A program made the translations under genes and the position numbers. Below are positions 22,589-31,118 of a stretch of DNA of 64,000 nt, in pieces (the first letter of the stretch is position 1; the number at the start of each line of letters is the position of its first letter). This stretch comes from a virus. The stretch covers positions 1 to 64,000 of IMG/VR virus record IMGVR_UViG_3300044620_000614, one strand, 5' to 3'. The notes under the pieces were generated by a model, which worked only from the letters and a program-made list of their open reading frames with translations, was not told the origin of the DNA and searched no databases.

Positions 22589-22756
22589 TTACTTGCCGCT
22601 TACTGCACCGACGAGGTTGTTAACAGCATTGACAACCATGTGGACACCAGCAACAGTAAAAGGTAGTACAGCAAGGAAGAAAAACCAATGAGTTGGGTTC
22701 TTCCAGCAAAAACCACCGAGGGGGCACTTCTTAACGCATGTTTGTGTTTGTTCCAT
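22589..22756 (-). CDS. 55-aa single-span membrane protein
   Basis: ATG 22756 after AAAGGAGATT, stop 22589. Cys-containing N-terminus (CVKKCPLGGFCWKN), then helix WFFFLAVLPFTVAGVHMVV. Lies just downstream of the barrel protein gene, probably on the same mRNA. Function unknown. Confidence 0.65.
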   Translation of the reverse strand: MEQTQTCVKKCPLGGFCWKNPTHWFFFLAVLPFTVAGVHMVVNAVNNLVGAVSGK

Positions 22757-22782
22757 TTTTAATCTCCTTTAAAATAAATGAA

Positions 22783-23517
22783 TTAGAACTTGATTCCCAA
22801 ACCAGCCGTAACGATTGCGTTCGCTTCGGGCGTAACAACATCTTGATACACGGGAATACCTACTCCCAAGTTCAAGTCTACATTTGAAGCAACACTCCAG
22901 TTGACTGTTGGGCCAAGGAAGAGTTGTGCTTCACCACTATTGACATAGTACAATTGATCAAACTCAAGACCGAACTTGAAGGCATTCCAGTCGTATGATA
23001 GACCGGTTCCCAAAGAAACGACATCTGAATTTGTCTTTGCACCAAGCCAAGTGATATAGGATTCGCCACCATTGAACCGATATCCGGCAGTTTGAGTGAA
23101 ATCAAACATCCAGAGTTTGCAGTTAAATGCAGCGTTGAGGTATGGATCTACGTTAGCATTGCGGAAATATTCCGAACCAACGGGGATGTACATACCAGCA
23201 CCTACAGAGACGCCCCACTTATCACCGGACAAAACATCCCAAGCACCACCAAGATTGATGTTGCTTACAGTTGTGTTATCGTCCTGTGTATAAACTGGAA
23301 CATCCAAATCAACATGGAAATCCTTGTTGATATCCAATGAGAGGTTTTGGTTGAGTCCAACCAAAGTAGAGCCGGCACCCTTGAAGGTGTGGACTTCTAC
23401 AGTCTCATTAAATGACCACTTAAGATCCCAATTTGAAACCGGAGCAGGAGCAGCATTTTGTGCTGCCGCGGAACCGGAGACTGCAAGTGCAGTCAAAACT
23501 GTATAACCTGTATTCAT
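22783..23517 (-). CDS. Secreted beta-barrel outer-membrane-like protein
   Basis: 244 aa. N-terminal signal peptide MNTGYTVLTALAVSGSAAAQ with AxA cleavage. Then alternating amphipathic strands with aromatic girdles (YRFNGGESYITWLG, FKFGLEFDQLYYVN), and a final -GLGIKF with terminal Phe, the BAM recognition signature of outer-membrane barrels. Predicted to insert in the host outer membrane. It has its own promoter and a leader hairpin. A role in blocking superinfection or altering permeability is a guess. Confidence 0.75.
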   Translation of the reverse strand: MNTGYTVLTALAVSGSAAAQNAAPAPVSNWDLKWSFNETVEVHTFKGAGSTLVGLNQNLSLDINKDFHVDLDVPVYTQDDNTTVSNINLGGAWDVLSGDKWGVSVGAGMYIPVGSEYFRNANVDPYLNAAFNCKLWMFDFTQTAGYRFNGGESYITWLGAKTNSDVVSLGTGLSYDWNAFKFGLEFDQLYYVNSGEAQLFLGPTVNWSVASNVDLNLGVGIPVYQDVVTPEANAIVTAGLGIKF

Positions 23518-23550
23518 TCATTTCTCCTTATATAAAAATGTCAGTACAGT

Positions 23551-23575
23551 TACACCTCGCACTTCTTGAGGTGTA
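23551..23575 (-). promoter_or_regulatory. 5' leader hairpin of the barrel gene
   Basis: TACACCTC/GAGGTGTA 8-bp stem with a 9-nt loop, 34 nt before the start codon; probably stabilises or regulates the mRNA. Confidence 0.5.
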
Positions 23576-23582
23576 GGGGTAT

Positions 23583-23610
23583 ATAGTATCAACATTTTTT
23601 GGCTTGTCTA
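23583..23610 (-). promoter_or_regulatory. Probable sigma70-type promoter
   Basis: TAGACA (23610-23605), 16-nt spacer, TACTAT (23588-23583) on the minus strand, upstream of the barrel gene and divergent from the plus-strand gene at 23664. Confidence 0.5.
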
Positions 23611-23635
23611 GCCTTAAAACGAAATTTCTATTTTA

Positions 23636-23643
23636 TATAAATA
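23636..23643 (+). promoter_or_regulatory. T4-like late promoter box
   Basis: TATAAATA on the plus strand, 20 nt before the ATG at 23664. Confidence 0.65.
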
Positions 23644-23663
23644 AAATAAACTAGGAGATTACT

Positions 23664-23864
23664 ATGACAGACTCAAGATGGTTAAATGAATTAACAAAAA
23701 CCTACGTTCAAGAATCAGTAGGTCAACCCGCTAATTTAAACGAACAACGCATTCAAGAACAAGAAGAATACATTCAACTTCTCGAAAGTGTAATTTCCGA
23801 CATTGTAGAACAATATAACATCAATATTGAAGCAATTTTAGAAGAAAAACAAAAAGCAAACTAA
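23664..23864 (+). CDS. 66-aa virion-type protein
   Basis: CTAGGAGATT before the ATG. MTDSRWLNELTKTYVQESVG shares W-(L/I)-x-E-(L/V)-(T/S)-K-T-Y-(V/L)-x-E with the start of the 40374 gene. The rest is a coiled coil. Alone on the plus strand between minus-strand genes. Likely late, head-associated. Confidence 0.7.
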   Translation: MTDSRWLNELTKTYVQESVGQPANLNEQRIQEQEEYIQLLESVISDIVEQYNINIEAILEEKQKAN

Positions 23865-23885
23865 TCAAAATAACAAAAAAGAAAG

Positions 23886-23910
23886 AACCCCGGTTGATCC
23901 GGGGTTTTTT
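23886..23910. terminator. Bidirectional terminator
   Basis: AACCCCGG/CCGGGGTT with loop TTGAT then a T-run; A-rich on the other side. It separates convergent genes. Confidence 0.85.
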
Positions 23911-23911
23911 A

Positions 23912-24220
23912 TTATATCTCTAATGGTTTTCTTGTTAGACTTGTAATTCTATCAATCTGTTTGGTAATTGCAACAGTACGATCAGGCCACTTAATATAAT
24001 CCTTGTCGGGATTTTTCAAAAGATTATACAATAGAGGAAGAATCAATTTTTCCAACGATTGCATGTTTTGTGTGTACTTTGCAATTGCTGCTTCTTTTGC
24101 CTCATCAATTGCATCGTTGGCCTCTTCTTGTGCCTTTTGAATTGTTTGCTCAGGTGTATCCGAGAATTCAAAACTGAAATCTTCTGAGAATGGATCTGCT
24201 GGATTAAATGTGTTTGCCAT
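23912..24220 (-). CDS. Conserved T4-like phage protein
   Basis: 102 aa. LPLLYNLLKNPDKDYIKWPD followed by RTVAITKQIDRI is a block I recognise in small proteins of T4-like cyanophages of unknown function. Acidic disordered start (ANTFNPADPFSEDFSFEFSD). Adjacent, 1 nt apart, to the 384-aa gene. Confidence 0.7.
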   Translation of the reverse strand: MANTFNPADPFSEDFSFEFSDTPEQTIQKAQEEANDAIDEAKEAAIAKYTQNMQSLEKLILPLLYNLLKNPDKDYIKWPDRTVAITKQIDRITSLTRKPLEI

Positions 24221-25375
24221 TTATTTTTTCCCCTTTTTATTCATTTCATCTAATTGTTTAGCCAAATCATACATCATTGGTCCGGCTTCAATCAAATTTC
24301 TCATATATGGTTTATATGTTTTTTTCCCACCCGATTTAGAAGATGGTGATTCTACTTTTACTCTTATTTGCAACAATCTGTTTGAGCTCTTTACAGAATC
24401 CACATATAGTTCTACTTTTGGATCACCTTCTTCTTCATCAAACTGTACCAATATTTTTTTACTTTTCAATAGATTGGTATAATCTTTAATAAAGGTTGGA
24501 GTAAATGCTATTCTTTTATAGGTTCCCTTTTCCAACTTTACCAATTCAATACCGGGTTCACCTAGTGTGGCACTATTTGCTATAAGTTTTGTGAGAGTAG
24601 TATAAAAGGCAGAATTTTTTGAATTAATCATACTTTTTAATTCTTTTGCTGCCTGCCCATATACAAACCTTCCCGCTTCCTTTAGTATTTTTTTTAACGT
24701 TTTCAATCTCGCATTTTCTCTGGAAGTAAATACGATATCCTTATCATAATTTTCTAATAGTTTGTTATATTTTTTTTCCAGCCCAACAATGTCTATGCCA
24801 AGCGTTTTTTTCCAAACCGAAATTTGTTTAGTAAATTCCTCACCCGATACCTGAGCAAACTGATCACCACCAGCCACTTTCAGTGAAATCTGACGAGAAT
24901 AGGTTTGTCCATTATGTGTAATCTTAATGTCCGCCTTGGTCTGCGTTTGTGCGCCAGTACCATCTGAATGAACATCTACTGCATCTATTATACCATTCAG
25001 AGCAAATTGGATAGCATCGCTTTTCCATGTCTCGTTCACATATTCAATTGCAGATGAATAGAGATCTTTTAAAACATCCATCTGTCTAGTTTTTTTGACT
25101 TTTAGTATATCCGTATCTGCTTGTGGAATGTTAATTTGCAAAGTCATATTGTCTTTGACTTTTGTGCCGGGATCGGTAATAGTTTTCTTTAAAACCTTCC
25201 CAACACTATAAGATCCGTAATACTCTGCCAATACATCTTCCACCATAGCCAAAGTTAAATCTGGATAATTAGATTTCTTATCTTTTGGACGATTTATAAA
25301 TTTAGCAAATAGAGCAGCACCTACAATTGCTTCTGCTATGTTACCTTTATTATATTTTGCTCGTTCGTTGGCCAT
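24221..25375 (-). CDS. Large unrecognised protein, possibly nuclease-like
   Basis: 384 aa. MANERAKYNKGNIAEAIVGA, with an early Glu, and KADIKITHNGQTYSRQISLK followed by VAGGDQFAQVSG could provide an E...D-x-K (SLK) set as in PD-(D/E)XK enzymes. I cannot confirm the fold. Otherwise mixed alpha/beta with many lysines. Late genes of this type in cyanophages are usually annotated hypothetical. Confidence 0.6.
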   Translation of the reverse strand: MANERAKYNKGNIAEAIVGAALFAKFINRPKDKKSNYPDLTLAMVEDVLAEYYGSYSVGKVLKKTITDPGTKVKDNMTLQINIPQADTDILKVKKTRQMDVLKDLYSSAIEYVNETWKSDAIQFALNGIIDAVDVHSDGTGAQTQTKADIKITHNGQTYSRQISLKVAGGDQFAQVSGEEFTKQISVWKKTLGIDIVGLEKKYNKLLENYDKDIVFTSRENARLKTLKKILKEAGRFVYGQAAKELKSMINSKNSAFYTTLTKLIANSATLGEPGIELVKLEKGTYKRIAFTPTFIKDYTNLLKSKKILVQFDEEEGDPKVELYVDSVKSSNRLLQIRVKVESPSSKSGGKKTYKPYMRNLIEAGPMMYDLAKQLDEMNKKGKK

Positions 25376-25419
25376 AAAAATATGTATGGTTTCCTAAATA
25401 CAAAAAAGGAGCATCAATT

Positions 25420-25590
25420 ATGTCAAATATACCAAACAATATCAAGAAGATGTGGGAAGCAGCAGCAAACATCGAAGCCATAAAGAAGGGAATGAGCAAA
25501 TCGACAGCGAGCATTCCCGGTGGACCCAAGAAGGAAGTCGGTGGAAAGATTCACGGTAATCGTGATGAAAAGGGAAACCTAAAGAACTAA
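25420..25590 (+). CDS. 56-aa basic protein
   Basis: ATG 25420 after AAAAAAGGAG, stop 25588-25590. MSNIPNNIKKMWEAAANIEA then a Gly/Lys-rich end. A CCTAAATAC box precedes it and a strong terminator follows. Function unknown. Confidence 0.65.
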   Translation: MSNIPNNIKKMWEAAANIEAIKKGMSKSTASIPGGPKKEVGGKIHGNRDEKGNLKN

Positions 25591-25616
25591 ACAAATAACA
25601 AAGAACAAATAGAGAG

Positions 25617-25638
25617 CCTCCCTTGATGGGAGGTTTTT
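25617..25638 (+). terminator. Intrinsic terminator
   Basis: CCTCCC/GGGAGG with loop TTGAT, followed by TTTTT. Ends the 56-aa gene and marks the left edge of the GC-rich region. Confidence 0.85.
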
Positions 25639-25639
25639 C

Positions 25640-25995
25640 TTTTGGGGGGTTCCTTTTGGAAATGTCTATAGGATTTGACGGGGGTGGGGGTCCCAAGTAA
25701 TTGCTTATAGGATTTCCGGGGGAGGGGTCCCATGAGAAGTATTTGAGAGAAGAGGGGATGGGGGAGCCTTGCCCCACCGGGTCCCACCCAAATCCCCCTA
25801 GAAATACTGTTTTTCCCGCCAAGTCTTGCTCTAGAAACCCCTATGTTTCGCCTACGATCATAGCGTTTTCAGCACATCGCGCGGCAGGCCATAGAAGCCG
25901 AAGGCCAGTACTTCGAGCACGCCAGAGTCGCTTTGATCCCACTTTGGGTCGGGGATCAAAGTTTCTGTGGCTCCCCGGCAACACGGCAAACGAAA
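25640..25995. other. Gene-free transition into the GC-rich island
   Basis: About 355 nt with no credible gene. It contains a direct repeat of TATAGGATTT followed by G-rich GGGGG-GGGG-TCCCA (about 25663-25693 and 25706-25730) and a CCCCTAGA motif near 25796 that recurs at 28398 and 35245. The base composition rises sharply across it. Confidence 0.6.
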
Positions 25996-25996
25996 A

Positions 25997-26030
25997 AGCC
26001 CCCACGAACCGGTTAGGGTTCGCGGGGGCT
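25997..26030 (-). terminator. Strong intrinsic terminator of the vWA gene
   Basis: 14-bp stem AGCCCCC-CGAACC / GGTTCG-GGGGGCT with one mismatch and a 6-nt loop; TTTTTCG follows on the minus strand. Confidence 0.9.
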
Positions 26031-26054
26031 ACTATGGGTCTGATCTACTCTAGA

Positions 26055-28358
26055 TCAGGAGAGGTTCTTGGCGATGATGTCCGCGACTCGTCCCATCAGC
26101 ACACGGCTGGTGCGCTTGGACTTCTCGGTCTTGGCGAAGGTGTTCTTCAGCTGCGTACCGGTCAGTCCCGTCAGGTCACCCTGCTTCACCGTCTTGGTGG
26201 GGACGATGATGAAGTTGGAGTCGAACCCGTCACCCGGCAGGGCGGCGAAGTTGTTCTCCTTCATTGACTCCTTGGCGATCTCCGCGACCTTGGGATTCGT
26301 ACCGATCAGCATATGATCGAAGTACCGGGCGCTGCCGATGAGGAAGAACCCGACGACATTGGCACCGGTCTTGTGCTTCAGGTACATACGCAGAATGGCC
26401 GTGGTGGAGCACTGCATGGACACATTCGTACCCCACCGGGTCTTTTCCTTGCGAACCGGGATCGTCCAGGTCTTGCTACCGTCGACCAGCACCGGGATGG
26501 CGTTGGCGTCACCCTTGGCGTTGTAGATGTCGAACGGGTGCGAGCCAGACTCACCATCGGTCAGGAAGCACACATTGACAACCTGCAGGCGATTGTCCCG
26601 CTTGAACTTCTCGGTCACGGGAACCATCGCGTACACAGCTTCATCGAGCGGCGTACCACCGAGGCTGAATCCCGCAGGAGTCTTGGCGGTGTACGCATTC
26701 GAGTCCTCCGCGATCCGCAGCATCATACCGGCGGCCACATCGAACTCGGTCTTGCTCATCCGGCTCGACAGAGTGTTGAGCAGGTGGAAGTGGCTGAAGC
26801 GGAGGTAATCACCAGTGGTCTGATACCCGTGCTCGTCCTTCTCATACTCCTTGCACACGGAGGGACGAGTGAAGGACTTGCTCGGCATCTTGCCGGTGAG
26901 GTTCATCTCCGCGTACTCCGGCGAGTACGAATCGGAGAACAGATAGACCTCGTAGGGGATGTTGACCGACTTGCAGAACATGACGAGGTTCAGCAACTGG
27001 TAGATCGTCTCGCGGAGGTTCTGGCTCATCGAACCCGACCAGTCCATGCAGAAGATCATGCCGTGGTTCTTACCCTTGGCGATCTCCTCGGTGGCGAGGA
27101 AGATGTCATCAGCGAACTTGTAATCGTTGATACGATCCATGTCGATGATACCGCAACGGGCCGAACGCGTACGGCGCGACTCGTCGGCAGCCATCTTCAT
27201 CTCAAACTGCTTGACGAGCATCTTGATGGCGTCCGCGCTGTTCGTGCGGAAATCCTTGAGCAGCTTCTCGTTGTTGAGGCCGTTACGCTGCGCGACAGCG
27301 GCGAACTGGGGCACGATGGTCTTGAAGTCAACGAGGATCGAATCCATGTTGAGCGTCGGCATCTTCCACCGACGAACCTGCGTGGCCGAAGTGTCCACCA
27401 TGTTCTTGCGGTTACGCTCCTCGGCTTCCGCAGTCACCGAACGAGTCGGCTTGCCGTTCTGATTACCACCGGTCGACGCGGTGTTGCCGGGCTTGGACTC
27501 GGACTTGGACGGCTGCGAGCCGTTACCCTGGTCCTTGTCCTGCTTCTGCTCACCCTGGCCCTGACCGTCCTGCGACTGATCGTCGCTCTGGTCACCCGCG
27601 CAATCGGCGGGATCGTTACCCTGACCCTGACCAGTCGGCTGGGTGCCGGTGTTGCCGGAACCCGAGGGCTGACCCTGCGGACCGTTGTTCGGCTTGTTCT
27701 GCTGCTGCTTCGCAGCCTTACGCGCACCATCGTACTCGTAGATCTCGGCAGCGAGAGCGACCACATCGTCCCAGGTCTTCATCGCCTCAAGGCGAGGAAG
27801 GAACGCAGCTTCGTCCGCAGTCATCGGCACGGCAGTGACGCCGTAGATGCCAGACTTGAAGTGGACATTGAGACGGTCGAGCAGCGGGAGATCCTGCATC
27901 GCTTCGGTGTTGAGCGACTTGACGCCAAAGAAGTCCTTGTCGAACAGATACTTGCCCGCTTCGGCGTAGCAACGCTTCAGACCGGGGAAGCGATCCTTCA
28001 TCTGGCGGTCGATACGAATGTCCTCGCACACATTGAGGTAGTCGTGAATCACGCGCACATCGACGCCGGTATCCGCATCGACAGCGGCGTGCGACTGGTC
28101 GATGACGGTGAGATCAGCCGGAGTGAAGAGAGCGTGACCGACCTCGTGAGCGCAGAGCATATCGTACAGGTCACCGCTCATCTCCTGCCAGACGGGGAGA
28201 GTGAGAACGCGAGTGCCGGTATCGAACGATGCAGTCTGCGCGGTCGCGTCATGCATGACCGTGAGATTCTCGGTAGCCAGCAGACGCGCGAATGCGTCCT
28301 TGGCAGCCGTGTTGATGGCGAACGGGTTAGAAACGGTAGTGGTAGGAGTCTGTCCCAT
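26055..28358 (-). CDS. CobT-like vWA protein with zincin-type N-domain
   Basis: 767 aa. N-domain with LCAHEVGHALFTPAD (HExxH), typical of phage CobT-like proteins; Gln/Gly/Asn/Asp-rich linker at about 215-310. C-terminal von Willebrand A domain with MIDAS DWSGSMS (about residue 435), a conserved Thr, and FLTDGESGS. CobT pairs with the CobS AAA+ ring in cobaltochelatase. Here the partner is the divergent gene at 28648. CobN is absent, so chelation is not implied; MoxR/vWA pairs also remodel proteins. Near-leaderless from its promoter. Confidence 0.85.
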   Translation of the reverse strand: MGQTPTTTVSNPFAINTAAKDAFARLLATENLTVMHDATAQTASFDTGTRVLTLPVWQEMSGDLYDMLCAHEVGHALFTPADLTVIDQSHAAVDADTGVDVRVIHDYLNVCEDIRIDRQMKDRFPGLKRCYAEAGKYLFDKDFFGVKSLNTEAMQDLPLLDRLNVHFKSGIYGVTAVPMTADEAAFLPRLEAMKTWDDVVALAAEIYEYDGARKAAKQQQNKPNNGPQGQPSGSGNTGTQPTGQGQGNDPADCAGDQSDDQSQDGQGQGEQKQDKDQGNGSQPSKSESKPGNTASTGGNQNGKPTRSVTAEAEERNRKNMVDTSATQVRRWKMPTLNMDSILVDFKTIVPQFAAVAQRNGLNNEKLLKDFRTNSADAIKMLVKQFEMKMAADESRRTRSARCGIIDMDRINDYKFADDIFLATEEIAKGKNHGMIFCMDWSGSMSQNLRETIYQLLNLVMFCKSVNIPYEVYLFSDSYSPEYAEMNLTGKMPSKSFTRPSVCKEYEKDEHGYQTTGDYLRFSHFHLLNTLSSRMSKTEFDVAAGMMLRIAEDSNAYTAKTPAGFSLGGTPLDEAVYAMVPVTEKFKRDNRLQVVNVCFLTDGESGSHPFDIYNAKGDANAIPVLVDGSKTWTIPVRKEKTRWGTNVSMQCSTTAILRMYLKHKTGANVVGFFLIGSARYFDHMLIGTNPKVAEIAKESMKENNFAALPGDGFDSNFIIVPTKTVKQGDLTGLTGTQLKNTFAKTEKSKRTSRVLMGRVADIIAKNLS

Positions 28359-28367
28359 AGTGCGCCC

Positions 28368-28396
28368 ATTGTACCAGGTCCGTCTGGCGCTTGCAA
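28368..28396 (-). promoter_or_regulatory. Promoter of the vWA gene
   Basis: TTGCAA (28396-28391), 17-nt spacer, TACAAT (28373-28368) on the minus strand; the start codon is 10 nt past the -10, giving an almost leaderless mRNA. Confidence 0.7.
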
Positions 28397-28438
28397 GCCC
28401 CTAGAATATAGGGAATAACTGGGGGCGGACGCAGCAGG

Positions 28439-28456
28439 CCCTGTAAATCTAGGGGT
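28439..28456. repeat. 18-nt inverted repeat, left copy
   Basis: CCCTGTAAATCTAGGGGT; the exact reverse complement is at 35244-35261. The two copies enclose the plus-strand gene train of the island. Each copy is itself an imperfect palindrome. Confidence 0.7.
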
Positions 28457-28539
28457 CCTAGGTCCGATAACGCGCTGTCGATGCAGGGCGCCGCGTAAAC
28501 CCTTGCTATTACTGGACTTACGATTTCTTGGGCGCCCCC

Positions 28540-28568
28540 TTGCGCCGGACCCAGGGATCGGGTACAAT
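28540..28568 (+). promoter_or_regulatory. Promoter of the AAA+ ATPase gene
   Basis: TTGCGC, 17-nt spacer, TACAAT on the plus strand: same design as the divergent promoter at 28368-28396. A GGCCC/GGGCC hairpin lies in the leader. Confidence 0.7.
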
Positions 28569-28647
28569 GGCTGCACACGGCCCGCAGTGGGCCACAGACT
28601 TCCGTACCGTCTAGTTTCACTCTTTCCTCTTTCGGAGAATCACTACT

Positions 28648-30036
28648 ATGGCTAACGCCACCAACAACAAGATCGCTACCTTCGTCAACCTCTGCGTGAC
28701 CGAGGGATACAAGTCGCCGCTTTCCCGTTCGCAGATCAAGGCGCTGCGCGCGAAGTACGGTTGCCCGATGCCCGCGTGGCTGATGAAGGACGAGGACCGT
28801 CGCGTCGGTCACGGCAAGTACGCTTGCGCGGAGCTCGACGCTGCGTGGTCGACTCGCAACGGCGTCGCTGCTGCTGCGTCCGTTCCGGCTCCCGTGTCCG
28901 CTCCGGTCGCTGTCGCGGCTCCGGCTGCTCCTGCGATGCAGGCTCGCATCGCCCGTGCGGAGTCCACGCTTGACGGTAACTTCATCCCGTCGAAGCTGAT
29001 GACCTATGTGCCGTACGGCAACTACAAGGACATCGAAGCCATCGTGAAGTCCAAGCGTTGGTATCCGACGATGGTGACCGGTCTGTCGGGTAACGGCAAG
29101 ACGACCATGATTGAGCAGGTGTGCGCGAAGCTCGGTCGTGAATGCATCCGCGTCAACCTCACCAGCCAGACCGATGCGGACGACCTGCTCGGTGGGTTCC
29201 GCCTCGTCAACGGTGACACCGTGTGGCAGGACGGTCCGGTCGTGACCGCGATGAAGCGCGGTGCGATCCTCCTGCTCGACGAGATGGATACCGCGTCGCA
29301 CAAGATCATGTGCCTCATGCGTGTCCTCGAAGGTAAGGGTGCGTTCCTGCCGAAGATCAACACCCAGGTCGAGCCTGCTACCGGGTTCAATGTGTTCGCT
29401 ACGATGAACACCAAGGGCCAGGGTGGCGAGGGTTCCGAGCAGTTCTCCTCGCGTAGCATTCTCGATGAGGCGCTGCTTGAGCGTTTCAGCGGCACCTACG
29501 AGCAGGACTACCCCACCAAGGCGGTGGAGAAGAAGATCGTCCTCGGCAACATGGAGGCGCTGTCGTGCGTGGACGAGCCGTTCGCTGACTGCCTGGTGAA
29601 GTGGGCCGAGATGATCCGCAAGACCTACATGGAAGGTGGTGCGGACGCGATCATCACGACCCGTCGTCTGTGCATGATCGTGGACAACTTCAGCATCTTT
29701 GCTGACCGCACCAAGGCTGTGACCGCTGCGTGTGCGCGCTTCAGCAACTCGACCAAGGAGGCGTTCGTGAACCTCTACACCAAGGTCGACGCGGAAGTGT
29801 CCACGACCGCTGATCCGGCTCGCGCTGCTGCGATGGAGGCGGAAGCCGCTGCCGCCGCTGTCGCCAAGGCTACGCGGTTCGACCTCAAGGGTGCTGCGTT
29901 TCAGGATCGCGCCACGGTGAAGAACCTCGGTGCGGCGTGGGACGCGACTGCCAAGGTTTGGTATGTCACGGGTGACCAGTACCGCGCGAACCCGAGCGCG
30001 TTCGACCCCTTCAAGCCGACTCCGGTGTCGGCCTAA
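28648..30036 (+). CDS. CobS/MoxR-like AAA+ ATPase
   Basis: 462 aa. An N-terminal ~65-residue domain (LSRSQIKALRAKYGCPMPAW, then RRVGHGKYAC) recurs in two neighbours. Ala/Pro linker to ~100, then AAA+ core: Walker A GLSGNGKTTM, Walker B ILLLDEMDTAS, sensor region FATMNTKGQ, and arginine-finger segment. C-terminal FDLKGAAFQDRATVKNLGAA then WDATAKVWYV resembles a small DUF5710-type domain. Probably forms a ring working with the CobT-like vWA protein. Confidence 0.85.
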   Translation: MANATNNKIATFVNLCVTEGYKSPLSRSQIKALRAKYGCPMPAWLMKDEDRRVGHGKYACAELDAAWSTRNGVAAAASVPAPVSAPVAVAAPAAPAMQARIARAESTLDGNFIPSKLMTYVPYGNYKDIEAIVKSKRWYPTMVTGLSGNGKTTMIEQVCAKLGRECIRVNLTSQTDADDLLGGFRLVNGDTVWQDGPVVTAMKRGAILLLDEMDTASHKIMCLMRVLEGKGAFLPKINTQVEPATGFNVFATMNTKGQGGEGSEQFSSRSILDEALLERFSGTYEQDYPTKAVEKKIVLGNMEALSCVDEPFADCLVKWAEMIRKTYMEGGADAIITTRRLCMIVDNFSIFADRTKAVTAACARFSNSTKEAFVNLYTKVDAEVSTTADPARAAAMEAEAAAAAVAKATRFDLKGAAFQDRATVKNLGAAWDATAKVWYVTGDQYRANPSAFDPFKPTPVSA

Positions 30037-30054
30037 TCCAACGAAAGGAACCAC

Positions 30055-30336
30055 ATGAAGAATCCTTCTTCCAACAGCACGACCAACACTAGTGACCAAC
30101 TCGCACTTATCGACTGGACATACGATGCCTGGCTGAAGTGCGAAGATGGGAGCGACAAGGAGGAGCAGTTGCACACCTACCTTGGCGAACTCCTGCTGAC
30201 GTTTGCCCGTTGCAATCCGCCAGAGCGCCTGCTCCCGCAGGAGTACACCCACTTCATGAACATCTCCCGCGAGTTGTGTCTCTCGGGTGGCATGAGTGAG
30301 GACGAGTTTGATTCCAACGACATCGAGAACGCCTAA
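30055..30336 (+). CDS. Small acidic protein of the island
   Basis: 93 aa; helical, AAAGGA before the ATG; ends ACIDIC SEDEFDSNDIENA. Follows the ATPase by 18 nt, so probably same mRNA. Not recognised. Confidence 0.65.
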   Translation: MKNPSSNSTTNTSDQLALIDWTYDAWLKCEDGSDKEEQLHTYLGELLLTFARCNPPERLLPQEYTHFMNISRELCLSGGMSEDEFDSNDIENA

Positions 30337-30353
30337 CAGAAAGACCGCACAGT

Positions 30354-30530
30354 ATGAAGCTCACCAAGAAGAAGCCCGTTCGCAAGACCCCCGTCCGCAC
30401 TCGCATCGACGCGCTGATCGAAGATATCCAAGTCTTTGTAGCCGAATACGAGAACAACTCCACAAACGACTATCATAACGAGATCCTGCGCGTCCGTGAT
30501 GAACTCCGTAAGATCAAGCGCATCGCCTAA
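30354..30530 (+). CDS. 58-aa basic helical protein
   Basis: ATG 30354 (AGAAAGACCGCACAGT upstream), TAA at 30528. MKLTKKKPVRKTPVRTRIDA then a Glu/Ile-rich helix. Placed between island genes with matching GC-rich codons. Function unknown. Confidence 0.6.
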   Translation: MKLTKKKPVRKTPVRTRIDALIEDIQVFVAEYENNSTNDYHNEILRVRDELRKIKRIA

Positions 30531-30550
30531 CAACAGAAAGAGAACCAACA

Positions 30551-30895
30551 ATGAACACTCTCAACGCAACCATTCCCGCCGCATACCTCAAGTGGGTTGA
30601 TGCAGCAATCGCATCTGGCCTCTCTACCGACCTCATCAGTCGTAAGCAGGCTCTGAAGGTGAAGCAAGCGACTGGCGCCCGTCTTCCGCGATGGCTGATG
30701 AAGGACCCGAGTCGTCGTCGTGGTCGTGGCAACTATTCGTGTCCCGAGATCCCCGAGCGGATCAAGGAACTCGAAGCTGCGCGTAACGCCAAGCCCGCCA
30801 ACATGGCGTTCCGTGGTAAGGGTATCCCGCAGATCGCCCGTATGGCGCTGCGCGGTAAGGTTTCGATTCGCACCAAGATCAAGCGGAGGAAGTGA
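30551..30895 (+). CDS. Stand-alone copy of the ATPase N-terminal domain, plus basic tail
   Basis: 114 aa. LISRKQALKVKQATGARLPR then WLMKDPSRRRGRGNYSCPEI matches the ATPase N-domain (LSRSQIKALRAKYGCPMPAW, LMKDEDRR, GKYACAEL). The tail is Arg/Lys-rich (RGKVSIRTKIKRRK). It may compete with or extend the ATPase by binding the same partner, perhaps nucleic acid. Confidence 0.7.
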   Translation: MNTLNATIPAAYLKWVDAAIASGLSTDLISRKQALKVKQATGARLPRWLMKDPSRRRGRGNYSCPEIPERIKELEAARNAKPANMAFRGKGIPQIARMALRGKVSIRTKIKRRK

Positions 30896-30896
30896 T

Positions 30897-31118
30897 ATGT
30901 GTAACTGCACCGAGACTCACGAATGCGATGACTGCGCCGATGAGCGCGCTGTCGCCGCCGAAGAGATGGCTGATATCGAACGCGAGATCAACATCTTCCA
31001 AGAGTTCTACGCCGTCCACAACCTGAAGCCGGTTGTGCGTAAGCCTGTCAACGAACCCATCACCAACGAGGAGTACGATCTCCTCGCTTCCATCGACTCC
31101 AACGGAGGTTTCTGCTAA
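30897..31118 (+). CDS. Small Cys-rich protein
   Basis: 73 aa from ATG 30897 (GGAGGAAGTGAT upstream). N-terminal CNCTETHECDDCADE could hold zinc; the rest is acidic and helical, ending CGGF-like NGGFC. Its stop overlaps the next ATG (TAATG). Unknown function. Confidence 0.6.
   Translation: MCNCTETHECDDCADERAVAAEEMADIEREINIFQEFYAVHNLKPVVRKPVNEPITNEEYDLLASIDSNGGFC

Noticed and set aside
26313-28418. A 701-codon open frame on the plus strand opposite the vWA gene.
   Set aside because: It mirrors the GC-rich vWA gene; the sense frame has HExxH and MIDAS motifs, while this one is low-complexity Arg/Leu/Val with no domain or ribosome site.
28327-30252. A 641-codon open frame on the minus strand opposite the AAA+ ATPase.
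   Set aside because: Antisense shadow of a high-GC gene with clear Walker motifs on the other strand; no promoter or ribosome site.
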